Assembly: GCA_041180805.1 (NCBI GenBank)
Contig: JBEGQX010000113.1
Coordinates: 1 to 47,453 of the forward strand
Direction of reading: 5' to 3'
Length of the DNA: 47,453 bases
From: JBEGQX01 sp041180805
Lineage (GTDB): Bacteria; Planctomycetota; Planctomycetia; Gemmatales; Gemmataceae
The notes beneath the pieces were generated by a model, which was not told the DNA's origin, did no database searches, and saw nothing but the letters and a program-made list of their open reading frames with translations. Both the position numbers and the translations under genes were made by a program. Shown here in pieces: positions 10,201 to 19,242 of this stretch. The number at the start of each line of letters is the position of its first letter. Position 1 is the first letter of the stretch.

Positions 10201-13200
10201 TGCGCAAACTCGCTGGTTCGACCAAACAAGCCAAATCCGTGGTAAGAAAAAAACCATCCGAACCACTTCGCTACATTGATGTGCAGGGTGCGCAGCAGCA
10301 CAACCTCAAGGGAGTTTCCGTAAGCATTCCGAGGGACAAAATGACGGTTTGCTCCGGCCCAAGTGGTTCGGGCAAAAGCTCCCTTGCGATTGACACGATT
10401 TATTCAGAGGGCCAGCGAAGGTATATTGAATCGCTTTCAGCTTATGCCAGGCAGTTCTTGGGCCAAATGCAGAAACCCAGGGTGGAACAAGTCACTGGAT
10501 TATCCCCTGCCATCTCCATAGAGCAGAAAAACACCAGCAAAAGCCCCCGTTCCACGGTTGGAACCATTACCGAGATACACGATTACCTAAGGGTTCTGTA
10601 TTGTAGATTGGGCGAACCTTATTGCCCTAAATGTGGCATCCCTGTTGGAACCCAAACCGCTGACGAAATCATAGACAAAATCGATTCCCAACCCGAGGGA
10701 AGCAAAATATACATTCTTGCCCCATTGGAAAGAAAAGGACAGGAATCTTACGAACAAATGTTTGAGGAAATCCGAAGGTCTGGTTTCCTTCGGGTTCGGA
10801 TCGATCGGAAAATCCATTCCATTGAAAACCTTCCCGCTATCGACCATCGCAGGAAACACCTGTTGGAAGTGGTGGTAGACAGATTGGTGCTTAGAAAGGG
10901 CCTGAGGTCCCGTATTGCGGATGCTGTTGAATCCGGACTGGATCTTGGCAGGGGAATGCTTCATATAGCTTTCGCGGATGACGCAATCGACGAAGAACAC
11001 TGGAAAGTTGAAAGGTTTAGCCAGCACTTCTCCTGTGGAAAATGCAGCAGGGGCTTTGAACCGCTAAACCCTCACCACTTTTCCTTCAATAGTCCGTTGG
11101 GTTGGTGTCCATCCTGCGAGGGGTTGGGCAGGCAGCAAGGGGCGAACCCTGCCCTTTTTGTAAGAGATCAGACTTTGTCGCTAAGACAGGGGGCTTTGTC
11201 CGCATGGCCAACACTGGATGAGAATTCTAATTTCCTTCCATTTGCCCAGGCCATCGCAAAGGCGGCTGGGGTTTCACTAGACACCCCTTTGGAATCCTTC
11301 GCTCCTTCCCAGCATCGCATTTTATTTCATGGACTTGGGGAGCAATGGTTGGAAACCACACCCTTGGGTTCCAACAAACAAGTTTTATTCCAGTACAAGG
11401 GCCTTTTTGGCGCATTGGAAGAAGCATCCCGTGTAAGCGCGTTCTATCGCCAAAAACTGGATTCATTAGTCAGTGATGTGGTCTGCGGGGTATGCAAAGG
11501 GTCAAGGCTAAGAGACGATGCCTCGGCTTGCAGGCTTCATTTTGGCCAAGGCAAGCCATCGCTAACCATAGGGGAACTCGAATTCCTTCCCCTTAAGGAA
11601 TCGTTAAAGCTGTTTAAGGAACTATCATTAACTGCCAGCCAGAAAAAGATCGCCGGCGAGTTATTGCGGGAAATCACCGGAAGACTTCAACTGCTGGTTG
11701 ATGTCGGACTTGATTATGTATCCTTGGAGAGATCCGGCCCCACATTATCCGGAGGTGAATCCCAAAGAATTCGACTGGCCAGCCAGGTGGGAAGCGGCCT
11801 TACCGGTGTTTTGTACGTGCTGGATGAACCAACAATCGGGCTTCATCCGAGGGACAACCAGCGTCTCTTAAAAGCCTTGAAAAAATTGCGCGACCTGGGC
11901 AACACCCTCGTGATGGTGGAACATGATCGCGAAGTGATTTCAAACTCGGACTACCTCCTGGACTTTGGGCCAGGCGCAGGCGACTTTGGTGGACGGATTA
12001 CTGCCAGGGGTACCCCTGCCGAACTGATGAAGTCCAGGGATTCTCTCACAGGGCAATACCTTTCCGGCAAAAAAGCCATTCCGGTTCCATCGAATCGAAG
12101 AATCAAGACTAAGGGGAAAGGACTTTATTCACCCAGTGCTTTTATCACGATTCGAGGGGCAAGGCAAAACAACCTCCGAAACATTGATGTGAACATTCCC
12201 CTGGGTGCCTTGGTGGCTGTAACTGGCGTAAGCGGTTCCGGTAAAAGCTCCCTTATCAACGAAATACTTTACCAAACACTGGCCAGAAGATTGCATCGGG
12301 CCCGCATGCCTGCTGCGGCCCATGATGACATTCTAGGCTTGGAGAATTTGGACAAAGTCATCAATGTTGACCAAGACCCGATTGGTAATTCACCCCAGTC
12401 TAATCCAGCGACTTACACCGGTGTCTTTGATCATCTGCGCGATCTTTTTGCCAGGCTTCCCGATGCAAAGATTCGCGGTTACCAACCGAGGCGATTCAGT
12501 TTCAACAAACCAGGTGGTAGATGTGATGCCTGTGAAGGCAATGGCCAAAAATGCATCGAAATGCATTTTCTGCCCGATGTTTGGGTTGAATGTGACATTT
12601 GTAAAGGCAAGCGTTACAACCCGGAAACTTTGGCTGTGCGCTACAAGGGAAAATCAATCGCTGATGTACTTGAAATGCGCATCAGCGAAGCTTTGAAACT
12701 ATTTGAAAATCAACCTCGCATTCGAACGATTCTGCAAACCCTGGAAGATGTGGGGTTGGGCTACATGGCATTGGGACAATCAGCACCGACTCTGTCTGGT
12801 GGTGAGGCTCAAAGGGTGAAACTAGCCGCAGAACTCTCCAGGCCAAACACCGGTAAAACCATTTATATTCTCGATGAACCAACAACAGGTTTGCATTTTG
12901 ACGATGTTCGAAAGTTACTTGAGGTTTTGCACCGCTTCGCAGACCTTGGCAACACCGTGGTTTTAGTTGAACATAATCTGGATGTGATCAAGACCTGCGA
13001 CTGGGTGATTGACCTTGGACCAGAGGCTGGGCCATCCGGCGGGATTGTTGTCGCACAAGGAACCCCCGAAGCTGTTGCCAGGGGCGTTTGGGAACGAGTT
13101 GAAGCCAAAGATCTTCCACCCCAGGATTTTGGTATATCCCACACAGGCCAGGCACTTTCGGAAACTTTGGAAACCAGCCCGGTGGAAGAACGAAAAATCT

Positions 13201-14213
13201 TCCGTCAGGAAGATGCCTTGCAGGCCATGTCCGCAAAATTCAACCTCGACGACCTGGGCGCTGACGCACGGATGCCCTGGGATGTGGATGGAAGAAAATG
13301 GCACACCCAAGACCGCATCAGCCTGGATGGAAAACCTTGCCGATGGGAAGGTGGGGCCCTGGAATTTGTGGATGATCAAATCCAGAACATCAAGGGTTTC
13401 ATCGAAACCAATTGGAATGACCGGGGAGTCGTGGAATTCACAGAATCCTCGAAGGCTCCAAGCTGGTTTTGTCATGCGTTAACAGGCCATGAATGGCTGC
13501 TAAGATTTGTTTTCCGGGTTCCGAAAAACACATTTCAGGAATCGCCTCTAAATGATCGATTGGGTATCCCAACACTTAATGACACCAAGGGAATAGAGGT
13601 TTATGGCAACGAACCCAGGGTAAGGGTTAAAAACCTTAAAAAATCCCCCTGGCAGCAGGTGACGATCCTTGTCTTCCGCAAAGAGGAGATCGACACAGAT
13701 GAGTTTAAAGACTTTGTTAGAGAAGCTTCCAAAGCTTATTTCTCGCAAACGCAGAGACTTTCCAAATCTCCCGAAGACCTTATGCCTTGGAAACTACATG
13801 GTGAAAAATGGCACCGTTCTGAAAAAGGCTTCCCTGTCGGTAGGAAAATCTACTGGGATAAAAGTATACTTCCAGACATTCTTGACACCATTATTTCAGC
13901 CTCGACCGAAATTGCACCCCAATGGGAGCAGAGAGACTCGGTCAACTTTCGCAGCAAGGGTATATCCAGAATCTGGGCTGTTCTAAAAACAAAACAATGT
14001 GAAAGTCTTGAAATACGATTGTCCGGCCCCAAGGGGAAAGTTAACCTTGAAAGAATTCGAGATTTGGGAACCGAAAGAAAAATAATTTCCGAGCGTGGCT
14101 CAGGGGATGTGGTAATCATTCAATATTGCAAGCCGGAGGATGTTTCCGCCTCCAAGCTAAAGGCATTCCTTCTAGAACATTTGGTACATTTCCGGCAGGT
14201 CTTTGAGTCGTGA
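7284..14213 (+). CDS. uvrA: Tandem-duplicated UvrA in one chain with C-terminal duplicated domain
   Basis: UvrA is the damage-recognising ABC ATPase of nucleotide excision repair and normally works as a dimer of about 940-residue chains. This 2309-residue protein carries two complete copies (about 1-975 and 990-1935). All four ATPase modules are intact: Walker A at 38-46, 656-664, 1025-1033 and 1648-1656; LSGGE(A/S)QR at 504-511, 861-868, 1488-1495 and 1837-1844; Walker B Asp-Glu pairs at 530, 888, 1514 and 1864. Zinc CxxC pairs occur at 261/264 with 285/288 and 771/774 with 794/797, and again at 1251/1254 with 1275/1278 and 1747/1750 with 1770/1773. Residues about 1990-2309 are a further domain present twice, each starting MPW..(H/D)G.KWH. 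The ATG has AGGAA five bases upstream. Long UvrA chains are, to my recollection, known in planctomycetes. Confidence 0.96.
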   Translation: MSTITRDSQEIVVRGAREHNLRNVHLNLPKNQLIVFTGVSGSGKSSLAFDTLYAEGQRRYIESLSSYARQFLGQMQKPDVDFLSGLSPTISIQQKTAGRNPRSTVGTITEIHDYLRVLFARIGQGHCPDCGKEITAQSREQIISRILALPKGTRFLVLAPLIRGQKGEYKDLFEDLQRKGFVRARADGNVFRLGENLRLDRKIKHYIEVVIDRLALDDESRPRLAEAVEQALLLGKGSLIISPEIDGQKQDDILLSSNYACLFCSKSVEPPSPQLFSFNSPSGMCMGCDGLGISYSFAPDLLVPDPTLSFHGGAIPLIGKFSQMGRWRRHIFNGVADTLGIDLKKPWGDLAEGDKNFLLHGSGDTHIVYEWKMRGGGVWKHGGIWEGIIPQLLASFKKTAGGPRKYQLEKYMRVMKCPQCHGNRLNSQARSVKVAGKTIVELCNMAVSDLAVWLDPASGPLQSKLTPVQAKIAEEVLKELRGRIGFLLNLGLDYLSLDRSAPTLSGGEAQRIRLAGQIGCGLVGVLYILDEPSIGLHPRDNERLIESLKKLRDFGNTVIVVEHDEDTMRAADHIVDFGPGPGVRGGEVVASGTFADILESKQSLTGKFLKGDLDIEGPKLRRKGNGLTISVTGARHNNLKNLDVDFPLGSFICVTGASGSGKSSLINDILRKGLCTLLNKPLKAQDETNEDAEESLQDSSIGLHDSINGYNHIDKVIDIDQSPIGRTPRSNPATYIKVFDEIRNLFADLPEAKVRGYQAGRFSFNRPGGRCEACEGNGSTRLEMDFLADVWVTCPVCEGKRFNRETLQVRFKDKNIHEILEMDIQQALEHFQNIPKVHSMLTTLHEVGLDYMKLGQPAPTLSGGEAQRVKLARELCKRSTGKTLYLLDEPTTGLHFEDIRKLLLVLHNFVDAGNTVLVIEHNLDVIKTADWVIDLGPEGGKNGGQLLFAGTPEKLVQCKKSLTGKSLAQYLEMRKLAGSTKQAKSVVRKKPSEPLRYIDVQGAQQHNLKGVSVSIPRDKMTVCSGPSGSGKSSLAIDTIYSEGQRRYIESLSAYARQFLGQMQKPRVEQVTGLSPAISIEQKNTSKSPRSTVGTITEIHDYLRVLYCRLGEPYCPKCGIPVGTQTADEIIDKIDSQPEGSKIYILAPLERKGQESYEQMFEEIRRSGFLRVRIDRKIHSIENLPAIDHRRKHLLEVVVDRLVLRKGLRSRIADAVESGLDLGRGMLHIAFADDAIDEEHWKVERFSQHFSCGKCSRGFEPLNPHHFSFNSPLGWCPSCEGLGRQQGANPALFVRDQTLSLRQGALSAWPTLDENSNFLPFAQAIAKAAGVSLDTPLESFAPSQHRILFHGLGEQWLETTPLGSNKQVLFQYKGLFGALEEASRVSAFYRQKLDSLVSDVVCGVCKGSRLRDDASACRLHFGQGKPSLTIGELEFLPLKESLKLFKELSLTASQKKIAGELLREITGRLQLLVDVGLDYVSLERSGPTLSGGESQRIRLASQVGSGLTGVLYVLDEPTIGLHPRDNQRLLKALKKLRDLGNTLVMVEHDREVISNSDYLLDFGPGAGDFGGRITARGTPAELMKSRDSLTGQYLSGKKAIPVPSNRRIKTKGKGLYSPSAFITIRGARQNNLRNIDVNIPLGALVAVTGVSGSGKSSLINEILYQTLARRLHRARMPAAAHDDILGLENLDKVINVDQDPIGNSPQSNPATYTGVFDHLRDLFARLPDAKIRGYQPRRFSFNKPGGRCDACEGNGQKCIEMHFLPDVWVECDICKGKRYNPETLAVRYKGKSIADVLEMRISEALKLFENQPRIRTILQTLEDVGLGYMALGQSAPTLSGGEAQRVKLAAELSRPNTGKTIYILDEPTTGLHFDDVRKLLEVLHRFADLGNTVVLVEHNLDVIKTCDWVIDLGPEAGPSGGIVVAQGTPEAVARGVWERVEAKDLPPQDFGISHTGQALSETLETSPVEERKIFRQEDALQAMSAKFNLDDLGADARMPWDVDGRKWHTQDRISLDGKPCRWEGGALEFVDDQIQNIKGFIETNWNDRGVVEFTESSKAPSWFCHALTGHEWLLRFVFRVPKNTFQESPLNDRLGIPTLNDTKGIEVYGNEPRVRVKNLKKSPWQQVTILVFRKEEIDTDEFKDFVREASKAYFSQTQRLSKSPEDLMPWKLHGEKWHRSEKGFPVGRKIYWDKSILPDILDTIISASTEIAPQWEQRDSVNFRSKGISRIWAVLKTKQCESLEIRLSGPKGKVNLERIRDLGTERKIISERGSGDVVIIQYCKPEDVSASKLKAFLLEHLVHFRQVFES

Positions 14214-15109
14214 TTACTTCCCCCATACTAGCGCTGCATATGCCTGACGGCTTGATTGAGGGCCATTGGCTGGCTTTGGGTTGGGTTTGTGCAGGTTTAC
14301 TCGCTTGGTTTGGCACCCGCAGGCTGGCCGATTCCGACATTCCAAAAATTGCGCTGCTATGCGCTGTGTTTTTCATCACCTCCATTATTCCCATTCAAAT
14401 TCCAGGTGGCCCAAGAGCCCATCTTCTTCTAAACGGACTTATCGGAATTATATTGGGAAGGCAATGCGTACTGGCTTTTGCACCCGCTCTTTTCCTTCAG
14501 GCAGTTTTGTTTTCTCATGGGGGATTCCTTACCTTGGGCATCAACCTTTGTGTCATGAGCCTGCCTGCTTTGTTATCCAGACAACTATTTGTCGGTTTAT
14601 TGAGACTTGGCGAAACTTTCCCCAGATGGCTACTGTTCGTCGCGGAAATGCTGGCACATTTTGCAACCTTAATGGTGCTTTCATGTGTGGCGGGATCACT
14701 TTATATTTCGTTCCAAAAACAAGATTTTTATCTCACCCCGGAGGGGTTCTTTAGCCCTTTAAACAATGCTTTTGTAATTCCCATCTGCATGGCTGTCTCA
14801 GGAATCATTGCAATTGCAACGCGACAAGCCACGAAAGATTCTATTTTTTCCGCGGGGTTCTTCGCAGGTGAAATAACCGTTTTAGTTTCCCTGACTGCAA
14901 ACTGCCTGGTAATGTTTTTTTGCGGGGTTCCAGATCTTGCCAGTGTATTTCTCATAACCTTGCTAGTTCACCTGCCGCTTGCCATCGTGGAAGGGTTGAT
15001 CACTGGAAGTATCATTCAATTTATTCATAAAGTAAAGCCAGAGCTTATGCCACTTTCATCAACAAGCGACCAAAAGACCTCATCCATCCCTGACATATTA
15101 AAAAGCTAA
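14210..15109 (+). CDS. CbiM-like cobalt/nickel ECF transporter substrate-binding membrane protein
   Basis: CbiM is the substrate-specificity subunit of Co/Ni energy-coupling-factor transporters. This 299-residue protein has six or seven hydrophobic helices, the family's HMPDGL start and the PRAHLLLNGLIGIILG and FLTLGINLCVM segments. It begins at a GTG whose bases overlap the UvrA stop (GTGA, 14210-14213), indicating translational coupling. In typical CbiM, His is residue 2 of the mature protein and helps bind the metal; here it is residue 10, after a short MITSPILAL extension too short for an ordinary signal peptide. No CbiN, CbiQ or CbiO gene lies nearby, so energising partners must come from elsewhere, or the protein works alone. 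Metal specificity cannot be read from the sequence. Confidence 0.8.
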   Translation: MITSPILALHMPDGLIEGHWLALGWVCAGLLAWFGTRRLADSDIPKIALLCAVFFITSIIPIQIPGGPRAHLLLNGLIGIILGRQCVLAFAPALFLQAVLFSHGGFLTLGINLCVMSLPALLSRQLFVGLLRLGETFPRWLLFVAEMLAHFATLMVLSCVAGSLYISFQKQDFYLTPEGFFSPLNNAFVIPICMAVSGIIAIATRQATKDSIFSAGFFAGEITVLVSLTANCLVMFFCGVPDLASVFLITLLVHLPLAIVEGLITGSIIQFIHKVKPELMPLSSTSDQKTSSIPDILKS

Positions 15110-15118
15110 AGCTGAGCC

Positions 15119-17032
15119 TTATTCGATATTGGGTATAAGCTCATGGAGTGGTATTTCCCATTGACCGAGGCCCACATTCACAAAAGCGGTTCCTTTTTTA
15201 AAATCCACTCTTTGAATCGCACCCTGCTTGTCAAATCTTTGCACCAAAACCAGATCACCAGGCTTTAAAGATTTTCTGGCATTCTCCAAAGCAAGCTGTC
15301 TGGCTTGCTCCCTTTCCATGGCGCGGATTTCTTCTTCCTGTCGGATTTTATCTATAAGAATCAGGGCCTTTTTAGCACGATCTTCCTCACGATCCTGCTC
15401 CACCTTGGCAAGTTCCTGCTGAAGCTTCAGAATGTTTTTGCTCTTGCGTTTCCGCCGCAGATGCTTGCGTGCCTTCATGAGCAAATCTTTTGGAAAACCC
15501 AACCGCTTGGCAATCCTTAAGGCATTACTCATGCCAAATTGCCCTATAAGCAGGCGATAGGTTGGTCGCAAAGTCGTAAGGTCAAATTCCACCGCGGCAT
15601 TTAACGCGTGATCATGCTGAAGAGCATAGGTTTTTAAATCCCCCAGGTGGGTTGTTACCAAGGCAAGGGACTTCCTTTCCCCCAAACCATCCAGTATGGC
15701 ACGCCCCAACGCAGATCCCTCGGAAGGATCTGTTCCCGCGCCCATCTCATCCAAAAGCACCAAGCTGAAATCATTTGCACTGGAAAGTATCGTTGTGATT
15801 CTTGAAATATGGGAGCTAAAGGTACTTAGGGATTGCTCTATACTCTGTTCATCACCGATGTCCGCAAAAATATTTTCAAGCAAAGGCACCTTGCAACCAG
15901 CCGCGGCACTGACATGCATTCCAGACAGGGCCATGGCACACAGTATGCCTGCCGTTTTCAGGCATACCGTTTTCCCTCCCGTGTTTGGACCAGTGATAAT
16001 CAGAACCCGGTAGCCATCCCCAAGGCGGATGTCCATTGGCACAATCGAGGTGGATTCTTTACTTGCCGAATCAGCCTGATTTTGTTCGAGGTGGTGTTGA
16101 AGGATGGGATGCCTGGCCTCTTTGAGCCAAATTTCCCCATCCTCCCCTATACGGGGAGAAGCCATGTTAAAATCCCGGCTGAACTTTGCCTTTGCTGTCA
16201 CAAAATCCAGCTTGGCAAGAATATCGAGGGTAAAGGAGACCCCCTTGCTGATCTTTCCAACCTCACCACTAAGCCTTCGCAGAATCTTGCCAATCTCACG
16301 GCTCTCTTCCGCTTTTAACATGGCACGCTCGGAACTTAGCTTGGCAACTGCATGCGGTTCTATGTAAAGGGTATCTCCAGTACTGCTGGTGCGATGAATC
16401 ACCCCGGGAAGCTTTTGCCTGAAATTAGCAGCAACAGGGAGAACACAATGGTCGCCGCTAAATGTTGCATGGGGGTACCGAAGAATTCTTTTCACTTCGG
16501 GGTCCGCAATGATTCTGCGAACCTGGGTTTGAATTTTTTCCTCTATTTCGGAGAGATTTACCCTTATCAAAGCCAATTCCGGACTGGCCATGTCCAAAAC
16601 ATTACCCCGGCCATCAATACAACCCTGAATAGCTTTCGCAGTAAGGCTAAAATCTTCCACATCCGCAAGAAAGTCGGATAGTGCCATCAAGGCCTCGGGC
16701 AACCGCATGCGATAGCGGTACATATGGCCGGTACAAACAAGGGCATCAGATATTTGCAAAAGCTGTTCGGCTGATAACTGGGCTCCAATGGATGCCCTTC
16801 GAACCAACAATCGAATATCACTCAATCCGGAAAACGGCGGAACCTGTTGCAGGTCCAGCGCCCGGACCATTTCAGTGACCAGTTGAATTTCCTCGACTAT
16901 GCGCTCTTTTTCCCGCAAGTGATCCAAGCCCTGGGCTAGTTCCTTACCCAAGGAGGTGAAGCACCTCTGAGAAACCATTTCCCGGATTTTAGAAAACTGC
17001 AACAGTTCCAGCGTATGACTGTCAAAACCCAC
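15119..17032 (-). CDS. mutS2: MutS2-family ATPase lacking the Smr nuclease domain
   Basis: MutS2 proteins are MutS-like ATPases linked to suppression of recombination or to rescue of collided ribosomes, rather than mismatch repair. The chain shows the MutS core and clamp helices, Walker A GPNTGGKT (348-355) and Walker B LVLLDEMGAGTDP (424-436). A charged coiled-coil (about 520-585) and a KOW-like beta segment (about 588-630) follow. It ends at residue 637; full MutS2 is usually near 780 with a C-terminal Smr endonuclease domain, which is absent here. A TAA ends the frame cleanly nine bases from the convergent CbiM-like gene. The GTG start at 17032 has a strong GGAGGAG eight bases upstream. 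Confidence 0.9.
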   Translation of the reverse strand: MGFDSHTLELLQFSKIREMVSQRCFTSLGKELAQGLDHLREKERIVEEIQLVTEMVRALDLQQVPPFSGLSDIRLLVRRASIGAQLSAEQLLQISDALVCTGHMYRYRMRLPEALMALSDFLADVEDFSLTAKAIQGCIDGRGNVLDMASPELALIRVNLSEIEEKIQTQVRRIIADPEVKRILRYPHATFSGDHCVLPVAANFRQKLPGVIHRTSSTGDTLYIEPHAVAKLSSERAMLKAEESREIGKILRRLSGEVGKISKGVSFTLDILAKLDFVTAKAKFSRDFNMASPRIGEDGEIWLKEARHPILQHHLEQNQADSASKESTSIVPMDIRLGDGYRVLIITGPNTGGKTVCLKTAGILCAMALSGMHVSAAAGCKVPLLENIFADIGDEQSIEQSLSTFSSHISRITTILSSANDFSLVLLDEMGAGTDPSEGSALGRAILDGLGERKSLALVTTHLGDLKTYALQHDHALNAAVEFDLTTLRPTYRLLIGQFGMSNALRIAKRLGFPKDLLMKARKHLRRKRKSKNILKLQQELAKVEQDREEDRAKKALILIDKIRQEEEIRAMEREQARQLALENARKSLKPGDLVLVQRFDKQGAIQRVDFKKGTAFVNVGLGQWEIPLHELIPNIE

Positions 17033-17131
17033 GGCGAAGACTCCTCCATCTTTCTTTCATCATCTTAGACAAGAGGCGACACGGCGCAACCTACATTAAA
17101 TCTGCCGAATAAGTTTCGATATAAAGATTAA

Positions 17132-18238
17132 ATGGGAAGTTCGGACATAATTATTGTTGGCGGTGGGGTGGTAGGGCTTACAAATGCCTACTTTCTGGCC
17201 AAAAAAGGCTGGAAGGTAGCAGTAGTGGACCATCAAACCACTCTCAAACAGGCGTCTTGGGCCGGGGCGGGCATTATCCCGCCGGGAAATACGCAACTTG
17301 CAACTAACCCACGGGAATGGTTGCGTGCCCAAAGCTCGGAACTTTTTCCATCGCTATCCCGGGAATTGGAGTCCATTACAGGCATCAAAAATGGCTACCA
17401 AAAATGCGGGGGCTTGGAATGTTTCGAAACAAAAAATATACTTCAGGAAAGCCTTTGGGAAAGAGAACTGATACATTTTCAAACCAAAAGTCATTCCGAA
17501 TTTCCGTGGCTTGAAAACCAATCGGGCCATAGTTATTATTTTCCCGATTATGCACAAATCAGAAATCCTTGGCACCTAAGGGCACTTTTAAAAGCTTGCG
17601 AAGTTCTCAAGGTTAAATTTTTCAGAAACACAGAAATAACAGGTCTGGAAATCAACTTGGACACAATACAAGGAGTGGCCACCAGAACAGGTGTCATCCG
17701 CGGAGGCAATTTTTTGATTAGCGCAGGGGCCTGGTCTGGAAAATTCCTACCAGATTCAGGTATTCAGGCCAGCATTCAACCCGTGCAAGGGCAAATGATT
17801 CTGCTGCAAACCAATTTGCCCTTTAAAGAAATCATTATCTCCGGAAAACGCTATCTTGTTCCACGTGGCGACGGAAAAGTTTTGGCGGGTTCCACCGAGG
17901 AAATGATTGGATTTCAGACCAAAACAACATCCGCCTCCAGGAATGATCTTCTAAAATTTGCTCAAAACATGGTTCCGGAACTTAAAAACGCCAGCGTGTT
18001 GGATCATTGGGCCGGCTTAAGGCCCATGTGTTCAACCCAGTGGCCCTTGATTGGGCAGTCACCAAGGTGGAAGAATCTTTATTGGGCTACAGGGCATTTC
18101 AGAAGTGGATTACAGACCTCGCCAGCCACGGCTTTATTTATCAGCCAATTACTTTGTGGAGAACCTACAAAATTTGCCGGAGACTGCTTTATCAATCAAC
18201 CGGCTGAAATCCCAACCGAATCACCTTTTCACTCTTGA
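17132..18238 (+). CDS. thiO: Glycine oxidase ThiO-like FAD-dependent amine oxidase
   Basis: This 368-residue member of the D-amino-acid oxidase family has an N-terminal FAD Rossmann motif (IIIVGGGVVGL) and the ASWAGAGIIPP segment typical of ThiO. It also has a VQGQMILL strand and a C-terminal AGLRPM...GHFRSG block that matches the family's conserved GHFRNG. ThiO oxidises glycine to iminoacetate for the thiazole of thiamine in many aerobes. No other thiamine gene is present, so the role is assigned from sequence alone and a related amino-acid oxidase is possible. It is divergent from mutS2 across a 99-base gap and ends 20 bases before the convergent holB stop. Confidence 0.82.
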   Translation: MGSSDIIIVGGGVVGLTNAYFLAKKGWKVAVVDHQTTLKQASWAGAGIIPPGNTQLATNPREWLRAQSSELFPSLSRELESITGIKNGYQKCGGLECFETKNILQESLWERELIHFQTKSHSEFPWLENQSGHSYYFPDYAQIRNPWHLRALLKACEVLKVKFFRNTEITGLEINLDTIQGVATRTGVIRGGNFLISAGAWSGKFLPDSGIQASIQPVQGQMILLQTNLPFKEIIISGKRYLVPRGDGKVLAGSTEEMIGFQTKTTSASRNDLLKFAQNMVPELKNASVLDHWAGLRPMCSTQWPLIGQSPRWKNLYWATGHFRSGLQTSPATALFISQLLCGEPTKFAGDCFINQPAEIPTESPFHS

Positions 18239-18258
18239 ACCTTTTGCCTCAAAAAAGA

Positions 18259-19242
18259 TTAAACCAGAGTAGATGGCTTTCGGATGGTTGGCCACAGCAT
18301 CTCATCGACCCAATATTGTACTGCCAGGGAAAGTTGCACCCTTCTCTCGATCAATTCCTCGGCGCGAAAACAAGCCTCAATGCGGAGAATCATCCGATCC
18401 ACTTCATCTTCGTGAACAGAATCATTGGAAAGTTCGCTTCGCATCCACAGAATTACAGTATGAATCAAAGCTATGGCGCCTGATCTTTGCAAAGAACTTT
18501 CTTTTCCGGATGATTCCACAAATTCCATAACGCTCTTGTTCATCCGCACGGGATCTGGTTCCAGATTGGAACATTCCCCAATTACCACATCCAGGGTCTT
18601 TAGGAATTCAGGATTTTTCATGGCTAACGCCTGACCGGGAGAGCCATTCGCAAAAGGAATCACCTTCTGCAAAGAGTCCATCTCACCTGGCAAAAGATCG
18701 CTCAAAACTTTCCTTAAATTTTGCTCGGAAAGGGAATAAAAAGCTATCTTCTGGCATCGGGAAAGAATTGTATCCAACTGCACATCTATGGAGTTTCCCA
18801 GCAGAATTATCAGTGCCTCGCCAGGAGGTTCCTCCAATGTTTTAAGGAAGCAATTGCCGGACTCATCATTCATTTTATCGCAATCGTCCAATACAAGGAC
18901 CTTTATTCCACCACGAGACGACTTAAGGGCAAATTCAGCGCAAACATTTTTCATTAGTTCTATGGGAAACTCTTGCAGTTCCCTGGGACATTCAAAAACA
19001 TGCAAATCCGGATGCGCCCCCCCCTCAACTAATTTGCAGGACGAGCATTTACCACAAGAATCAAGGCTTAATTTGTTTTGGTTTTCACAGAGGACAGCCT
19101 TTGCCAATTCGATGGCAAAACGCTTCTTGCCAACACCGTCTGGACCATGAAAAAAGTAAGCCTGCCCCAATCGCGCGGAGGACCAGGCTTTTTCAAGTGC
19201 CACCTTTTGAAGGTCATGCCCTACAATTTGATTCCAACTCAA
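18259..19242 (-). CDS. holB: DNA polymerase III delta-prime subunit (clamp loader)
   Basis: Delta-prime is the AAA+-fold stator of the clamp loader that places the sliding clamp on DNA. The 327-residue sequence has a P-loop GPDGVGKK (33-40), a zinc module (C52, C63, C66, C69), a degenerate Walker B segment (VLVLDDCDKM), the FLKTLEEPP loop and the LSRCQ motif (the SRC arginine-finger signature of clamp-loader subunits). The TTG start overlaps the tmk stop (TTGA), supporting translational coupling, and AGGG lies just upstream. It is the last gene of lipA-tmk-holB; the tmk-holB pairing is common in bacteria. Confidence 0.93.
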   Translation of the reverse strand: MSWNQIVGHDLQKVALEKAWSSARLGQAYFFHGPDGVGKKRFAIELAKAVLCENQNKLSLDSCGKCSSCKLVEGGAHPDLHVFECPRELQEFPIELMKNVCAEFALKSSRGGIKVLVLDDCDKMNDESGNCFLKTLEEPPGEALIILLGNSIDVQLDTILSRCQKIAFYSLSEQNLRKVLSDLLPGEMDSLQKVIPFANGSPGQALAMKNPEFLKTLDVVIGECSNLEPDPVRMNKSVMEFVESSGKESSLQRSGAIALIHTVILWMRSELSNDSVHEDEVDRMILRIEACFRAEELIERRVQLSLAVQYWVDEMLWPTIRKPSTLV

